Shown here piece after piece: positions 1 through 10,335 of a stretch of 64,000 nucleotides of DNA. The notes below the pieces were generated by a model. It searched no databases, was not told the DNA's origin, and saw only the letters and a list, made by a program, of their open reading frames with translations. Position numbers and translations under genes: made by a program. Position 1 is the first letter of the stretch. Every line of letters starts with the position of its first letter. Origin of the DNA: Pseudomonas kuykendallii (lineage in GTDB: Bacteria > Pseudomonadota > Gammaproteobacteria > Pseudomonadales > Pseudomonadaceae). The stretch covers positions 556,260 to 620,259 of the forward strand of contig NZ_FNNU01000001.1 of assembly GCF_900106975.1 (NCBI RefSeq). Reading direction: 5' to 3'.

Positions 1-121
1 AAGGCGCGACGGCCTGCGCCAGTGCGCCCTGCGGCCAGCCGCCGGCGAGCGCCAGTGCGCCACCGGCGCCCAGCCCCTGGACGAAACGGCGCCGCGAAAG
101 CGCCGGAAAGGATGCGTTCAT
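1..121 (-). CDS. Tat-exported protein, probably CopA multicopper oxidase (N-terminal fragment)
   Basis: Only the first 40 codons lie in the window; the gene runs off the left edge. The visible part is a twin-arginine signal peptide: residues 9-15 read SRRRFVQ, followed by a glycine/alanine-rich hydrophobic stretch and a likely cleavage site near ALAQA. Such a leader is standard for CopA/PcoA-type periplasmic multicopper oxidases, which oxidise and bind Cu(I). The gene lies 90 bases downstream of a CopL-like gene on the same strand, the usual copL-copA order. The CopA call rests on signal type plus context, since no copper-binding motif is inside the window. The start is the ATG whose complement is at 119-121. 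Confidence 0.5.
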   Translation of the reverse strand, partial: MNASFPALSRRRFVQGLGAGGALALAGGWPQGALAQAVAP

Positions 122-211
122 CTGTGAAATCCTGATCGGGCGGAACAGGCGCGGTCGCGCAAGGACGACGGCGGCTGTCCGCGAAAGTCGAAAGAGAAGG
201 AAGACGCGCGA

Positions 212-568
212 TCAGGCGAGGGAGCGCGGCGGGCGCCGCAAGGGGTCGGGAACGATGCTTCGGTAACGCTCGGGATCACCGAGCAGGGGCGCGGCGTGTA
301 CGGGCGCGGCGCCGGGCTCCATCAGGCTGGAGGCCAACGGCAGGGCGACGCAGGCCAGGCAACAGAGACCGAGGTCGTGGTCCATGCTGGCGGACGAGCT
401 GTCGCAGGAGGCAGCCATCGCGGCATGCGCCGAGGCCGTCATCAGGCCGCCGTCATGGCTGGTCATCGGCATCTGCGTGCAGTCGATCATCGCCGACGCC
501 GCCATCCCCCGCCCCGCCGTGGTGGCGAGCAGCAGCAACATGAGCAGGATGTGCAACGGACGATTCAT
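212..568 (-). CDS. CopL-like metal-binding periplasmic protein
   Basis: 118 residues with an N-terminal signal peptide (hydrophobic LLMLLLLATTAG, cleavage likely near residue 24). The mature part is rich in Met, His and Cys (MPMTSHDG, HAAMAASC, MDHDLGLCCLAC), as in the small Cys/Met/His-rich proteins encoded just upstream of copA. In Xanthomonas such a protein, CopL, is needed for copper-induced expression of copAB. Here it precedes the Tat-exported protein on the same strand. Function by family and context; the C-terminal 40 residues show no motif I recognise. Confidence 0.55.
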   Translation of the reverse strand: MNRPLHILLMLLLLATTAGRGMAASAMIDCTQMPMTSHDGGLMTASAHAAMAASCDSSSASMDHDLGLCCLACVALPLASSLMEPGAAPVHAAPLLGDPERYRSIVPDPLRRPPRSLA

Positions 569-684
569 CGGGGCGATCCGCGTGGGCGTGGTCGGATTCT
601 AACCGAGCCAAAGGCGAAGAACAGCGGCGCGACACGCCTGCTTGACCCATTGCAAGGTTTCCGCCCGGCGGCCGGTGGAATTGA

Positions 685-1323
<639 letters not shown>

Positions 1324-1341
1324 CCGGCGCCGACGGCCGAC

Positions 1342-1863
1342 TCAGTGCGGCGGTCGCCACAGCCCCACCAGCCGGCCCTGACTGCCGGCCACCGGATCGG
1401 TCAGTGGCGGTGCGACGCGGGCTATGCGCGCGCGGTGGGCGTCATGGGTCGCCGCGTCGGGGCGCTGCAGGTCGAAGTCGCACTCCGGTGGATAGGCGCC
1501 GACCACCAGGAAATCCTCGCTGGCCTGCAGTCGGCAATGCCCGGTGCCGGCCGGCAGCACCAGCGCGTCGCCGGCGCGCACCTCCACCTCGGTTCCCGAC
1601 TCGCCGCCCAGCAGCAGGCGCGCCCAGCCGCTCGCCACACCCAGCGCCTCGTGGGTGTCGGCGTGGTAATGCTGATAGTCGAACACGCTCGCGCGCCAGC
1701 GCGGCGGCCACAGGTGACTGGCGAACAGCCCCTCGAAGCGCTCGGCCAGCGCGTCCTGACCGAGCGGCAACCGACGGTAGATGAGCACCGGCAACGGGCT
1801 GTTCGGCGTGCGTCCGTCGCTGGCGAAATGCAGGGTCTCCGGTCTCGGCGCGGTGCTTGGCAT
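1342..1863 (-). CDS. cupin-domain protein, YjlB-like
   Basis: 173 residues forming one cupin barrel: YQHYHADTHEALGV supplies the first metal-binding motif (two His, Glu downstream) and LPAGTGHC the second. The whole-length pattern resembles the B. subtilis YjlB family, whose biochemical role is unknown. The ATG at 1863 is used because upstream in-frame sequence overlaps the CoA-transferase gene and has no family resemblance. It lies 10 bases after the acetyl-CoA hydrolase-family gene on the same strand and is probably cotranscribed with it. Confidence 0.7.
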   Translation of the reverse strand: MPSTAPRPETLHFASDGRTPNSPLPVLIYRRLPLGQDALAERFEGLFASHLWPPRWRASVFDYQHYHADTHEALGVASGWARLLLGGESGTEVEVRAGDALVLPAGTGHCRLQASEDFLVVGAYPPECDFDLQRPDAATHDAHRARIARVAPPLTDPVAGSQGRLVGLWRPPH

Positions 1864-1873
1864 CGCTCGGTCC

Positions 1874-4006
1874 TCAGTGTTGGGCGGTGGCCTTGAGGCC
1901 GGCCAGCACCAGTTTCTGGTAAAGCTGCTCGCGCAGGCCCTCGGGTTTTTCCAGCCCCATGCGCTCAAGGTGCGCGGCATAGGCGGCCGGCTCCGGCAGG
2001 TCGAACAGCGTGGCCATGCCCAGTTCGAGGATCTCGCTGAGCTTGAGCTTGCTCTTCAGCCAGCGCAGCGCGCGCAGCAGTGCCTGCTCCTCGGCCGTGA
2101 AATCGCAGCCCAGCGGGTATTCGGCGAACAGCCGCGGATGCTGCGACTGCACGTCGAGCAGTCGCCAGGGCGTGTTCTGCCGGTGGACCCAGTCCAGCTG
2201 GAAGTCCGCCGACAGCTTGCCGGCCTTCTGCGCCTGCTCGATCAGCGCGTCCTGGAACCGCGAGTCGGCGATGCGCAGCAGTGCCTTGATCACCTCCTCG
2301 TCGTTCTTGCCGCGCAGGTCGGCGATGCCGTACTCGGTGACGACGATGTCGCGCAGGTGGCGCGGAATGGTCGTGTGGCCGTACTGCCAGACGATGTTCG
2401 AACTGGCCTCGCCGCCCGACTCGCGCCAGGCGCGCAGCATCAGGATCGAGCGCGCGCCCTCCAGCTCGTGGGCCTGGGCGAAGAAGTCGTACTGCCCGCC
2501 AACGCCGCTGAGCACGCGGCCGTCCTCCAGCTGGTCGGCCACGCCGGCGCCGAGCAGGGTCACGGTGAAGGCGCTGTTGATGAAGCGCGCATCGCGGCGC
2601 TGCAGGCGCTTGAGCTCCTCGTCGCCATACAGGCGGTTGATGAAGCCGATGCCGGTCATGCCGACCCGCTGGCGCTGCGCGTGGCTCATCTGCCGAAGGC
2701 GTTCGTAGAAGGCCTGCGGGCCAAGGAAGAAGCCACCGTGCACCAGCACGCCGGCAGCCTGCCCGAGGTATTCGCTCAGCGCCTGCTCGCTGGCGCGGTC
2801 GTTGAGATCGGCGCTGACCAGCCGCCCGTCCGGCAGGCGCACGCCGTCCCGCTCCAGACGGACCTCGCCGTCGAGCAGGCCGTGACGTTGCAACCAGAGC
2901 AGGCTGCGCGGCGTGATCCGCGCCGGTAGCCCGGCGGCGACCAGCGTACCCAGGCTGCGCGGCCTGCCGTGGGCATCCAGCGCGCCGAGGTTGGCCATCC
3001 GTTGCAGGCGCGCGTCGGCGTACACGGGGCGGCGCACCACGCCGGCCTCCATCAGCGCCAGCATCCCGAGCACGAACATCTCGCTGCAGCCATAGAGCCC
3101 TTCGGCGAACGGCGCCAGGCCACCCTCGCGCTCGATCAGTTCGCCCCAGCCCTGCGGCACGCGAAGCTCCTCGAGCACCGCCCGGTAGCCGGCGTTGTCG
3201 GCCTGGCGCGCCAGCAGCGCCGCACTCAGCGCATCGCCCATGGCGCCGATGCCGATCTGCAAGGTGCCGCCGTCGCGCACCAGCGTGCTGGCGTGCAGGC
3301 CGATGGCATGGTCCTGCAGGCTGACCGGCATGTTCGGCGTGGAGAACAGCGTGTCACGCTCGAGCGGCTCGATCAGCAGGTCGAACTCGTCCTCGGGCAA
3401 CTCGGCGTCGCCGGGCATGTACGGCAGGTCGGCATGCACCTGGGCGACGCTGAGCAGGGTTTCGCCGGCCTCGCGGCGCCGCTTGAGCAGCGGCATCAGG
3501 TCGAGGGTGATGTCCGGGTTGCAGGACAGGCTCAGGCAATCCGGATCGTCGCGGCGGCGGGCCACCAATTGCGCCACCAGGTTGATGCCCTTGCGGTCGA
3601 GATCGCGCGCGACCTGGCTGTAGTTCAGACTGATGTAGCCGCGCTGCGCCTGCGGGCTGTCCAGCAGGCTGCCGGGCTGCAGGTAGAACTCCTCGATGTG
3701 GATGTTCGCCGGCAGCTCGCCGCGTTGCAGGTCCAGGCGATAGTCGAGCTCGGGATAATCGCCGAACACCCGTTCGACGAACGGCCCGAGCAGCCGCTGC
3801 TCGAGTTCGCTGTGGGCCTGCGGGCGGCCCAGCGACAATGCGGTGTAGATCGTCAGCTCGCGCTGCGGCGTTTGCTTGATGCGCTGGTAGAGCGCATTGG
3901 CGAATCGATTCGGCTTGCCCAGCCCCAGTGGCAGGCCCAGGCGAATGTGACCCTCGATGCGTGCCAGCACGGCATCGACGGCCTGTTCCAGCGTGCAGGA
4001 AGGCAC
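1874..4006 (-). CDS. acetyl-CoA hydrolase/transferase family protein (class I CoA-transferase)
   Basis: 710 residues. The N-terminal half carries the acetyl-CoA hydrolase/transferase fold (HIGIGAMGDALSAALL-type glycine-rich region near residues 250-270). The C-terminal domain has the family's conserved blocks GVGGQYDFFAQA, SNIVWQYGHTTIPRH and VVTEYGIADLRG. Members move CoA between short-chain acyl groups (acetate, succinate, propionate) in the cytosol. It is longer than the roughly 500-residue bacterial CoA-transferases because the middle region is extended, which occurs in a proteobacterial subfamily of unassigned substrate. Gene order suggests a two-gene operon with the YjlB-like cupin. Confidence 0.82.
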   Translation of the reverse strand: MPSCTLEQAVDAVLARIEGHIRLGLPLGLGKPNRFANALYQRIKQTPQRELTIYTALSLGRPQAHSELEQRLLGPFVERVFGDYPELDYRLDLQRGELPANIHIEEFYLQPGSLLDSPQAQRGYISLNYSQVARDLDRKGINLVAQLVARRRDDPDCLSLSCNPDITLDLMPLLKRRREAGETLLSVAQVHADLPYMPGDAELPEDEFDLLIEPLERDTLFSTPNMPVSLQDHAIGLHASTLVRDGGTLQIGIGAMGDALSAALLARQADNAGYRAVLEELRVPQGWGELIEREGGLAPFAEGLYGCSEMFVLGMLALMEAGVVRRPVYADARLQRMANLGALDAHGRPRSLGTLVAAGLPARITPRSLLWLQRHGLLDGEVRLERDGVRLPDGRLVSADLNDRASEQALSEYLGQAAGVLVHGGFFLGPQAFYERLRQMSHAQRQRVGMTGIGFINRLYGDEELKRLQRRDARFINSAFTVTLLGAGVADQLEDGRVLSGVGGQYDFFAQAHELEGARSILMLRAWRESGGEASSNIVWQYGHTTIPRHLRDIVVTEYGIADLRGKNDEEVIKALLRIADSRFQDALIEQAQKAGKLSADFQLDWVHRQNTPWRLLDVQSQHPRLFAEYPLGCDFTAEEQALLRALRWLKSKLKLSEILELGMATLFDLPEPAAYAAHLERMGLEKPEGLREQLYQKLVLAGLKATAQH

Positions 4007-4105
4007 CGGCGGACTCCTTGGCGAATGCGTCGGAGTTTGGACCCGCCCGGATGCCGCTTTGATCCCCGCGGCGTGCCGAAGCCGGGGAGGCGAATCGCAG
4101 GCATG

Positions 4106-4126
4106 AAAAAGCCGCCCGGAGGCGGC
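4106..4126 (-). terminator. rho-independent terminator of the cytochrome c gene
   Basis: On the minus strand a 6-bp GC stem (GCCGCC / GGCGGC, loop TCCG) at 4111-4126 is followed by five T. It sits 22 bases past the cytochrome c5-like stop codon. Confidence 0.85.
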
Positions 4127-4147
4127 TCTTTCAGCGAAGACGTGCGA

Positions 4148-4570
4148 TCAGAGACCGGACATCTTCTTGACGGCGCCACGCAGGTCGTCATCGGAGCAGG
4201 TTGCGCAGGTGCCTTTCGGCGGCATGGCGTTGATCCCGCTGATGGCCTTGGCCAGCAGACCGTCGAGGCCACCCTGTTCGTCGGCACGGGTTTTCCAGGC
4301 CGCGGCATCACCGATCTTCGGTGCACCGAGCACGCCAGCGCCATGGCAGGCGTTGCAATGCTTGGCAATCACGTCGTCGGGGCTCATGCCACCGCCGGAA
4401 GCCGACGCGGCAACGGCGGCGACGCCCTTGCATTCCTGGCCGCTCACGCATACTTCGCCAACCGGCTTGAGGCGTGCGGCAATCTCATCATTGGTCGCAG
4501 CCTGAGCGCTCATCGCCCACAGGGCCAGCGCGGCGGCATTCGCCACCAGCATCTTGTTTATCCAGTTCAC
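4148..4570 (-). CDS. cytochrome c5 family protein, periplasmic
   Basis: 140 residues with a Sec signal peptide (residues 1-24, ending AQA). One class I haem c motif, CNACH, is at residues 72-76; the axial Met is in the later AMPPKGTC block and the CATC pair is typical of c5-type cytochromes. It should carry electrons in the periplasm toward terminal oxidases. The region between signal and haem motif (about 45 residues, with two Cys) is longer than in minimal c5. GTG at 4570 is chosen over the ATG at 4552 because GAGGG sits 7 bases upstream of it. Confidence 0.85.
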   Translation of the reverse strand: MNWINKMLVANAAALALWAMSAQAATNDEIAARLKPVGEVCVSGQECKGVAAVAASASGGGMSPDDVIAKHCNACHGAGVLGAPKIGDAAAWKTRADEQGGLDGLLAKAISGINAMPPKGTCATCSDDDLRGAVKKMSGL

Positions 4571-4706
4571 CCTTACACCCTCATCGTGGCTAGAAACGCT
4601 CGCGGCCACGGTTTCGCGAGCGGGCGCCAGTATACCGATAAGCCCGCCCAGCCGAAACAACCCTGCGCCATGCATGGGCTTGCGGCATCGCGTCGCAGCC
4701 GTGGCC

Positions 4707-5255
4707 TCAGAAGTTGGCAGGGGTGGTGGCGCTGATCAGTCGCGCCGGCTTGTCGAAGGGGTTGCGGAAGCGGTGCGGCTTGTTGCTCTCGAAGTAGTAG
4801 CTGTCGCCGCTCTCGAGCACGAACAGCTCGCCGGAGACGGTCAGTTCGAGGCGCCCGTCGATCAGCATGCCGGCCTCTTCGCCGTCATGGTTGAGCATCT
4901 CCGCGCCGGTATCCGCCCCCGGCGGGTAGGTTTCGTCGAGGAAGGCGATGGCGCGGCTGGGATGCGCCTTGCCGATCAGCTTCATGGTCACGGCGCCGTC
5001 GGAGATGTCGAGCAGCTCGCTGGCACGGTAGACCACCTGGGTCTGGTTGTCCTGTTCGAAATCCAGGGAAAAGAACTCCACCAGCGACATCGGGATGCCG
5101 CCGAGCACTTTCTTCAAGGAGCTGATCGAGGGGCTGACGCTGTTCTTCTCGATCATCGAGATGGTGCTGTTGGTGACGCCCGCACGCTTGGCGAGTTCAC
5201 GCTGAGAGAGGCCTTTGTGCTTGCGGATGGATTGCAGTCGAACACCGACGTCCAA
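4707..5255 (-). CDS. pauR: PauR, XRE-cupin repressor of polyamine catabolism
   Basis: 182 residues: an XRE helix-turn-helix (residues about 6-60, LSQRELAKRAGVTNSTISMI) and a C-terminal cupin sensor (residues about 110-180). This is the architecture of PuuR/PauR, which repress polyamine-degradation genes until a polyamine intermediate binds the cupin. The start is TTG at 5255, with GAGGAGGG 8 bases upstream; the protein then begins MDVGVRLQSIRKH as in the family. Neighbouring dad genes and the polyamine genes 4-12 kb away fit. A matching operator is proposed upstream of pauC (17021-17038). Confidence 0.88.
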   Translation of the reverse strand: MDVGVRLQSIRKHKGLSQRELAKRAGVTNSTISMIEKNSVSPSISSLKKVLGGIPMSLVEFFSLDFEQDNQTQVVYRASELLDISDGAVTMKLIGKAHPSRAIAFLDETYPPGADTGAEMLNHDGEEAGMLIDGRLELTVSGELFVLESGDSYYFESNKPHRFRNPFDKPARLISATTPANF

Positions 5256-5396
5256 TGGTTGAACCCTCCTCGAGGGGATAGCTGCGGTCGAAGTGGGCCG
5301 TATCATCGCACAGCGTTCGGAATTTACAACGCTGCGATCAGGTTTCCCGCACAAAAGCGCCGCAGCCCAGGATTCCTGGGGCCTGCAGAGGGGCCT

Positions 5397-6485
5397 TCAG
5401 TGGCCCGAATGGACGCGCGGTACGCGCTTCAGGTTGCACATCAGCTGGTAGGGGATGGTTTCGGCCCGGGCGGCGACCTCGCTCACCGAAACGGATTTGC
5501 CCCAGAACTCCACCCGGCTGCCGAGCCCGGCCTGCGGCAGGTCCGTCAAATCGACGGTGAGCATGTCCATCGAGACGCGCCCGATGAGCCGGCTCGGCTG
5601 GCCGTCGATGCTCACCGGCGTGCCGCTCGGAGCGTGCCGCGGGTAACCGTCGGCATAGCCCATGGCGACCACCCCGACGCGCGTCGGGCGCTCGCTGACG
5701 AAGCGTGCGCCATAGCCCACCGGCTCGCCGGCGGGCAGCTCGCGCACGCAGATGATCTTCGATTCGAGGGTCATCACCGGCCGTAGCCGATCGACCAACG
5801 GGTGCGCCTCTTCGAAGGGCGTGGCGCCGTAGAGCATGATCCCCGGCCGCAGCCAGTCGCTCGGGCGCTGCTGGGGAAAGAGCTGCGGCCAGCCCAGCAG
5901 CGCCGGCGAGTTGCGCAGGCTGACTTCCGCGGCCAGCCCTTCGCGGGCCGTCTCGAACACCGCGAGCTGCTCCGCCGTGCGGCCGTGGTCCAGCTCATCG
6001 GCGCGGGCGAAGTGGGTCATCAGCACGACCTTGGCCACCTTGCCGCTGGCCAGCAGCCGCCGGTGGCCCTGCTGGAACTCCGCCGGATGCAGGCCGACGC
6101 GGTGCATGCCGCTGTCGAGCTTGAGCCAGACGCACAGCGGCCGGCTCAGCGCGGTGCGCTCGATAGCCTCGATCTGCCAGCTCGAATGCACCACGCACCA
6201 CAGGTCGTGCTCGGCGATCAGCGCCAGTTCATCGGCCTCGAAGAAACCTTCCAGCAGCAGGATCGGCGCGCGGATACCGGCGGCGCGCAGCTCCAGCGCT
6301 TCCTCGATCATCGCCACGGCGAAACCGTCCGCCTCGTCGGCCAGCACCGCCGCGCATTCCAGCGCGCCGTGGCCGTAGGCATCCGCCTTGACCACGGCGA
6401 GGGCGCGCGCGCCGCCCACTTCGCGGGCCAGGCGGTAGTTGTGACGGAAGGCTTGCAGGTCGATCAGGGCACGGGCGGGGCGCAT
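5397..6485 (-). CDS. dadX: catabolic alanine racemase DadX
   Basis: 362 residues. PLP-dependent interconversion of L- and D-alanine; the catabolic form feeds D-alanine to DadA. The PLP-binding lysine is K33 in [10 protein letters not shown], and the second catalytic residue is the Tyr in PVGYGARF near residue 258. The start is the ATG at 6485, giving the family N-terminus [13 protein letters not shown]. It is the last gene of dadA-ridA-dadX, 53 bases after ridA. Because of the operon I prefer DadX over the biosynthetic Alr. Confidence 0.95.
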   Translation of the reverse strand: MRPARALIDLQAFRHNYRLAREVGGARALAVVKADAYGHGALECAAVLADEADGFAVAMIEEALELRAAGIRAPILLLEGFFEADELALIAEHDLWCVVHSSWQIEAIERTALSRPLCVWLKLDSGMHRVGLHPAEFQQGHRRLLASGKVAKVVLMTHFARADELDHGRTAEQLAVFETAREGLAAEVSLRNSPALLGWPQLFPQQRPSDWLRPGIMLYGATPFEEAHPLVDRLRPVMTLESKIICVRELPAGEPVGYGARFVSERPTRVGVVAMGYADGYPRHAPSGTPVSIDGQPSRLIGRVSMDMLTVDLTDLPQAGLGSRVEFWGKSVSVSEVAARAETIPYQLMCNLKRVPRVHSGH

Positions 6486-6538
6486 GGTTCGGGACTTCTG
6501 AAGGATTGAAGGAGGCCCGGCGCGCGGCCGGGCAGCGG

Positions 6539-6889
6539 TCAGGCCTGAGCGGCGATCACGCTCATTTCCACCCGCACACGCGGGTCGTAGAGCGCGGCCT
6601 CGACGCAGGCGCGGGCTGGCGTGGCGCCCTCGGCGACCCAGGCGTCCCACTCCAGGTTCAACCCGGCGTAGTCGGCCATGTCCTTGAGGTAGATGGTCAC
6701 CGAAAGGATCTTCGACTTGTCGCTGCTCGCCTCGGCCAGAAAGCGGTCGATGTTGGCCAGGGTCTCGCGGGTCTGCGCGCGGATGTCGCCGGCGTAGTCG
6801 TCGGCCAGTTGCCCCGCCAGGTAGACGGTGCCGTTATGGATGACGATTTCGCTGAAGCGTTTTTCAGTGCGCAGGCGCTGGATGGACAT
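6539..6889 (-). CDS. RidA family protein of the dad operon
   Basis: 116 residues of the Rid/YjgF/UK114 family. RidA trimers hydrolyse reactive enamine/imine products, such as those released by amino-acid oxidising enzymes, to keto acids plus ammonia. The conserved Arg in the C-terminal RACVEAAL block is present. Its position between dadA and dadX suggests it clears 2-iminopropionate released by DadA. Its start codon lies inside the 3' end of dadA (26-base overlap), implying translational coupling. Confidence 0.88.
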   Translation of the reverse strand: MSIQRLRTEKRFSEIVIHNGTVYLAGQLADDYAGDIRAQTRETLANIDRFLAEASSDKSKILSVTIYLKDMADYAGLNLEWDAWVAEGATPARACVEAALYDPRVRVEMSVIAAQA

Positions 6890-8162
6890 GCTTGTGGGTC
6901 TCCTGTGAGTTGCCGTAGCGGGTGATGTCCAGGCCTTCGGCGCTGATCTGCGGGCGCTTTTGCGCCATCAGGTCGGCGAGGAAACGGCCGGAGCCGCAGG
7001 CCATGGTCCAGCCCAGGGTACCGTGTCCGGTATTGAGGAACAGGTTGCGGAACGGCGTAGCACCGACGATCGGCGTGCCGTCCGGGGTCGCCGGGCGTAG
7101 GCCGGTCCAGAACTCGGCCTGGGCGAGGTCGCCGCCCTCGGGATAGAGGTCGTTGACCAGCATCTCCAGGGTGGCGCGGCGGCGCGGGTTGAGGCTCAGG
7201 TCGAAGCCGGCGATCTCGGCCATGCCGCCCACGCGGATGCGGTTGTCGAAGCGGGTCATGGCGACCTTGTAGGTCTCGTCGAGGATCGTCGAGCTGGGCG
7301 CCATCGCCGCGTTGGTGATCGGCACGGTCAGCGAGTAACCCTTGAGCGGATAGACCGGTGCGCGGATGCCCAGCGGTTTGAGCAACTGCGGGCTGTAGCT
7401 GCCCAAGGCCAGCACGTAGCGGTCGGCGGTTTCCAGCTTGCCGTCGATCCACACGCCGTTGATCCTGTCGCCGGCGAAATCCAGGCGCTGGATGTTCTGC
7501 CCGAAGCGGAATTCGACGCCCAGCGCGCGGGCCATTTCCGCCAGCCGCGTGGTGAACATCTGGCAGTCGCCGGTCTGGTCGTTGGGCAGGCGCAGCGCGC
7601 CGGCGAGCTTGTCGGTGACCTTGGCCAGCGCCGGCTCGACCCGGGCGATGCCGGCACGGTCGAGCAGTTCGTAGGGCACGCCGGACTGTTCCAGCACGGC
7701 GATGTCCTTGGCCGCGGCGTCCAATTGAGCCTGGGTGCGGAACAGCTGGGTGGTGCCGAGCTGACGGCCTTCGTAGGCGATGCCGGTTTCCGCACGCAGT
7801 TCGTCGAGGCAATCGCGGCTGTACTCCGAGAGGCGCACCATGCGTTCCTTGTTCACCGCGTAGCGCGCCGCCGTGCAGTTGCGCAGCATCTGCGCCATCC
7901 ACAGGTACTGCTGAACGTCGCCGGTGGCCTTGATCGCCAGCGGAGCATGCTTCTGCAGCAGCCACTTCATCGCCTTGAACGGCACGCCGGGCGCCGCCCA
8001 AGGCGAGGCGTAGCCGGGCGAGACCTGGCCGGCGTTGGCGAAACTGGTTTCCATGGCAGGCGCGGGCTGACGGTCGACGACCGTCACCTCGAAGCCGGCA
8101 CGGGCCAGATAATAGGCGCTGGCGGTACCAATGACACCGCTACCGAGAACCAGAACACGCAT
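6864..8162 (-). CDS. dadA: D-amino acid dehydrogenase small subunit DadA
   Basis: 432 residues, identical in length to typical Pseudomonas DadA. FAD-dependent membrane-associated dehydrogenase that oxidises D-alanine and other D-amino acids to 2-oxo acids, feeding electrons to quinone. The dinucleotide-binding motif [17 protein letters not shown] starts at residue 7 and the C-terminal FAD block [14 protein letters not shown] is intact. The start is ATG at 8162; the longer frame upstream lacks family similarity. It is the first gene of the operon, divergent from the Lrp-type regulator. Confidence 0.96.
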   Translation of the reverse strand: MRVLVLGSGVIGTASAYYLARAGFEVTVVDRQPAPAMETSFANAGQVSPGYASPWAAPGVPFKAMKWLLQKHAPLAIKATGDVQQYLWMAQMLRNCTAARYAVNKERMVRLSEYSRDCLDELRAETGIAYEGRQLGTTQLFRTQAQLDAAAKDIAVLEQSGVPYELLDRAGIARVEPALAKVTDKLAGALRLPNDQTGDCQMFTTRLAEMARALGVEFRFGQNIQRLDFAGDRINGVWIDGKLETADRYVLALGSYSPQLLKPLGIRAPVYPLKGYSLTVPITNAAMAPSSTILDETYKVAMTRFDNRIRVGGMAEIAGFDLSLNPRRRATLEMLVNDLYPEGGDLAQAEFWTGLRPATPDGTPIVGATPFRNLFLNTGHGTLGWTMACGSGRFLADLMAQKRPQISAEGLDITRYGNSQETHKHVHPAPAH

Positions 8163-8318
8163 GCTGCCTCCTCGCCCGGACGCCATCCGAACGGCTAAGT
8201 TTGTCGAACCCGAATGTGCGGCAGTATATGGAGCAATAAGCAGTGATTTTGACTATTTAAAAAGCTATATTTGGCGACAAATCTGGGCCGAAAGGCTTTT
8301 TGTGGAGGGCTATCTCCT
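8163..8318. promoter_or_regulatory. dadA-lrp divergent control region
   Basis: A 156-base gap between divergently read dadA and dadR/lrp. Unlike its surroundings it is AT-rich, with TTTTGACTATTTAAAAAGC-type sequence around 8243-8275, as expected for an Lrp-family binding region. I cannot fix the -35/-10 boxes. The regulator's ribosome-binding site GGAGGG is at 8304-8309, nine bases before its GTG. Confidence 0.5.
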
Positions 8319-8807
8319 GTGAGAACTCAGCACCAATCGCGCCGCGAGCTGGACAAGATCGACCGCAACATCCTGCGCATCCTGCAAGAAGAAGGCCGCA
8401 TCTCCTTCACCGAGCTGGGCGAGCGCATCGGCCTCTCCACCACACCCTGCACCGAGCGGGTCCGCCGGCTGGAGCGCGAGGGCATCATCATGGGCTACTC
8501 GGCGCGGCTCAATCCGCAGCACCTGAAGTCCAGCCTGCTGGTGTTCGTGCAGATCAGCCTCGACTACAAGTCCGGCGACACCTTCGAGGAGTTCCGCCGC
8601 GCCGTGCTCAAGCTGCCCCACGTGCTCGAGTGCCACCTGGTGTCCGGCGACTTCGACTACCTGGTGAAGGCGCGGATCAACGAGATGGCCTCCTACCGCA
8701 AGCTGCTCGGCGACATCCTTCTCAAGTTGCCGCACGTGCGCGAATCGAAAAGCTACATCGTCATGGAAGAGGTGAAGGAGAGCCTCAACCTGCCGGTGCC
8801 GGACTGA
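8319..8807 (+). CDS. lrp: Lrp/AsnC family regulator of alanine catabolism (DadR)
   Basis: 162 residues: N-terminal winged helix (ISFTELGERIGLSTTPCTER, about residues 27-46) and a C-terminal RAM ligand-binding domain. It corresponds closely to the Pseudomonas Lrp/DadR that activates dadAX in response to L-alanine. GTG at 8319 gives the family N-terminus MRTQHQSRRELDKIDRNIL and has a good ribosome-binding site; the frame continues upstream to 8271 without similarity. Divergent from the operon it is expected to control. Confidence 0.93.
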   Translation: MRTQHQSRRELDKIDRNILRILQEEGRISFTELGERIGLSTTPCTERVRRLEREGIIMGYSARLNPQHLKSSLLVFVQISLDYKSGDTFEEFRRAVLKLPHVLECHLVSGDFDYLVKARINEMASYRKLLGDILLKLPHVRESKSYIVMEEVKESLNLPVPD

Positions 8808-8998
8808 TTTAGAAGGCGCCTATTCCTCGGACGGTGAGCCGGCCGATCGGTTCGCCTGGCAGTGAAGCGCGCTCGCCGCGCCAAAGCCGATCCAGCGGCA
8901 TCCTGACACTTCCGCCACGGCCTCCGGGCCTTGATGCTCGACGGTGTCCCCCCTATGCTGCGTAAAATTTTCCACACACCCTAATCAGGATTTCACAC

Positions 8999-10321
8999 AT
9001 GAGCGCTCGCGTTCGGCTTCCGGTGCACACGGATCGGCATGCTCCTTCCTATTACACCGCCACCGCCAACCAGGCGCTCAGCTACCCGCCGCTGCGCGAC
9101 GCCCTGCGCGTCGACGTGTGCATCGTTGGCGGCGGCTTCAGCGGGCTAAATACCGCCATCGAACTGGCCGAACGGGGGTTCTCCGTGGCGCTGCTGGAGG
9201 CCCGGCAGATCGGCTGGGGCGCCAGCGGACGCAACGGCGGCCAGCTGATTCGCGGCGTCGGCCACGGCGTCGAGCAGTTCCGCCCAGTGCTCGGCGAGGA
9301 CGGCGTACGCTCACTCAAGCTAATGGGCCTGGAAGCCGTGGAAATCGTTCGCCGGCGCATCGAGAAGCACGCCATCGACTGCGACCTGACCTGGGGCTAC
9401 TGCGACCTGGCGAACAAGCCGGCCGACCTGGCCGGTTTCGCCGAGGACATGGCCGAGCTGCAGGGGCTGGGCTATCGGCATCCGCTGCGCCTGCTGCAAC
9501 CGGGCGAGATGCACAGCGTGGTGGGCTCGGACCGCTACGTCGGCGGGCTGATCGACATGGGTTCCGGCCACCTGCATCCGCTCAACCTCGCGCTCGGCGA
9601 GGCCGCCGCCGCCGCCGCGCTGGGCGTGCGCCTGTTCGAACATTCCGAAGTGATACGCATCGAGTACGGCGACGGGGTGAAGGTGCATACCGAACAGGGC
9701 CGGGTCTGCGCCAAGACCCTGGTGCTCGCCTGCAATGCGTACATCAACGACCTGGAGCCGCGGCTCGGCGGCAAGGTACTGCCCGCCGGCAGCTACGTGA
9801 TCGCCACCGAGCCGCTTTCCGAGGACCAGGCACAGGCGCTGATCCCGCAGAACATGGCGCTTTGCGACCAGCGCGTCGCGCTGGACTACTATCGCCTGTC
9901 CGCCGACCGCCGCCTGCTGTTCGGCGGCGCGTGCCACTATTCAGGCCGCGACCCGGCGGACATCGCCGCCTACATGCGACCGAAGATGCTCAAGGTCTTC
10001 CCGCAACTGGAAAACACCCGTATCGACTACCAGTGGGGCGGGATGATCGGCATCGGCGCCAATCGCCTGCCGCAGATCGGCCGCTTCGCCGATCGCCCCA
10101 ACGTGTATTACGCGCAGGCGTATTCCGGCCATGGACTGAACGCCACCCACCTGGCCGGCAAGCTCCTCGCCGAAGCCATCAGTGGGCAGCAGGGCGGCGG
10201 CTTCGATCTGTTCGACAAGGTTCCGCACATCACCTTTCCGGGCGGCAAACGCCTGCGCTCGCCGATGCTCGCCCTGGGCATGCTCTGGTACCGCTTCAAG
10301 GAAGCCACCGGGCTGGCGTGA
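8999..10321 (+). CDS. FAD-dependent oxidoreductase, PuuB/PauB-type (gamma-glutamyl-polyamine oxidase)
   Basis: 440 residues of the DAO fold. The Rossmann FAD motif CIVGGGFSGLNTAIEL is near residue 41 and the GWGASGRNGGQLIRG block near residue 73 is characteristic of the PuuB/OrdL group. PuuB-type enzymes oxidise gamma-glutamylputrescine and related amines to aldehydes with release of ammonia. In PAO1 the gene beside lrp belongs to the pauB set. AGGA lies eight bases before the ATG at 8999. A pauC aldehyde dehydrogenase is 6 kb away and PauR is nearby, supporting a polyamine role; the exact substrate is inferred. Confidence 0.82.
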   Translation: MSARVRLPVHTDRHAPSYYTATANQALSYPPLRDALRVDVCIVGGGFSGLNTAIELAERGFSVALLEARQIGWGASGRNGGQLIRGVGHGVEQFRPVLGEDGVRSLKLMGLEAVEIVRRRIEKHAIDCDLTWGYCDLANKPADLAGFAEDMAELQGLGYRHPLRLLQPGEMHSVVGSDRYVGGLIDMGSGHLHPLNLALGEAAAAAALGVRLFEHSEVIRIEYGDGVKVHTEQGRVCAKTLVLACNAYINDLEPRLGGKVLPAGSYVIATEPLSEDQAQALIPQNMALCDQRVALDYYRLSADRRLLFGGACHYSGRDPADIAAYMRPKMLKVFPQLENTRIDYQWGGMIGIGANRLPQIGRFADRPNVYYAQAYSGHGLNATHLAGKLLAEAISGQQGGGFDLFDKVPHITFPGGKRLRSPMLALGMLWYRFKEATGLA

Positions 10322-10335
10322 CACGGGCGTCGCCC

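Noticed and set aside
640-665. CueR/MerR-type copper promoter (TTGACCCATTGCAAGG) between the copL-like gene and xpt
   Set aside because: The dyad is incomplete and the distance to a -10 box is wrong in both directions.
2969-4735. A 588-codon open frame opposite the CoA-transferase and cytochrome genes
   Set aside because: It crosses a terminator and two real genes and resembles no protein family; codon bias comes from the opposite strand.
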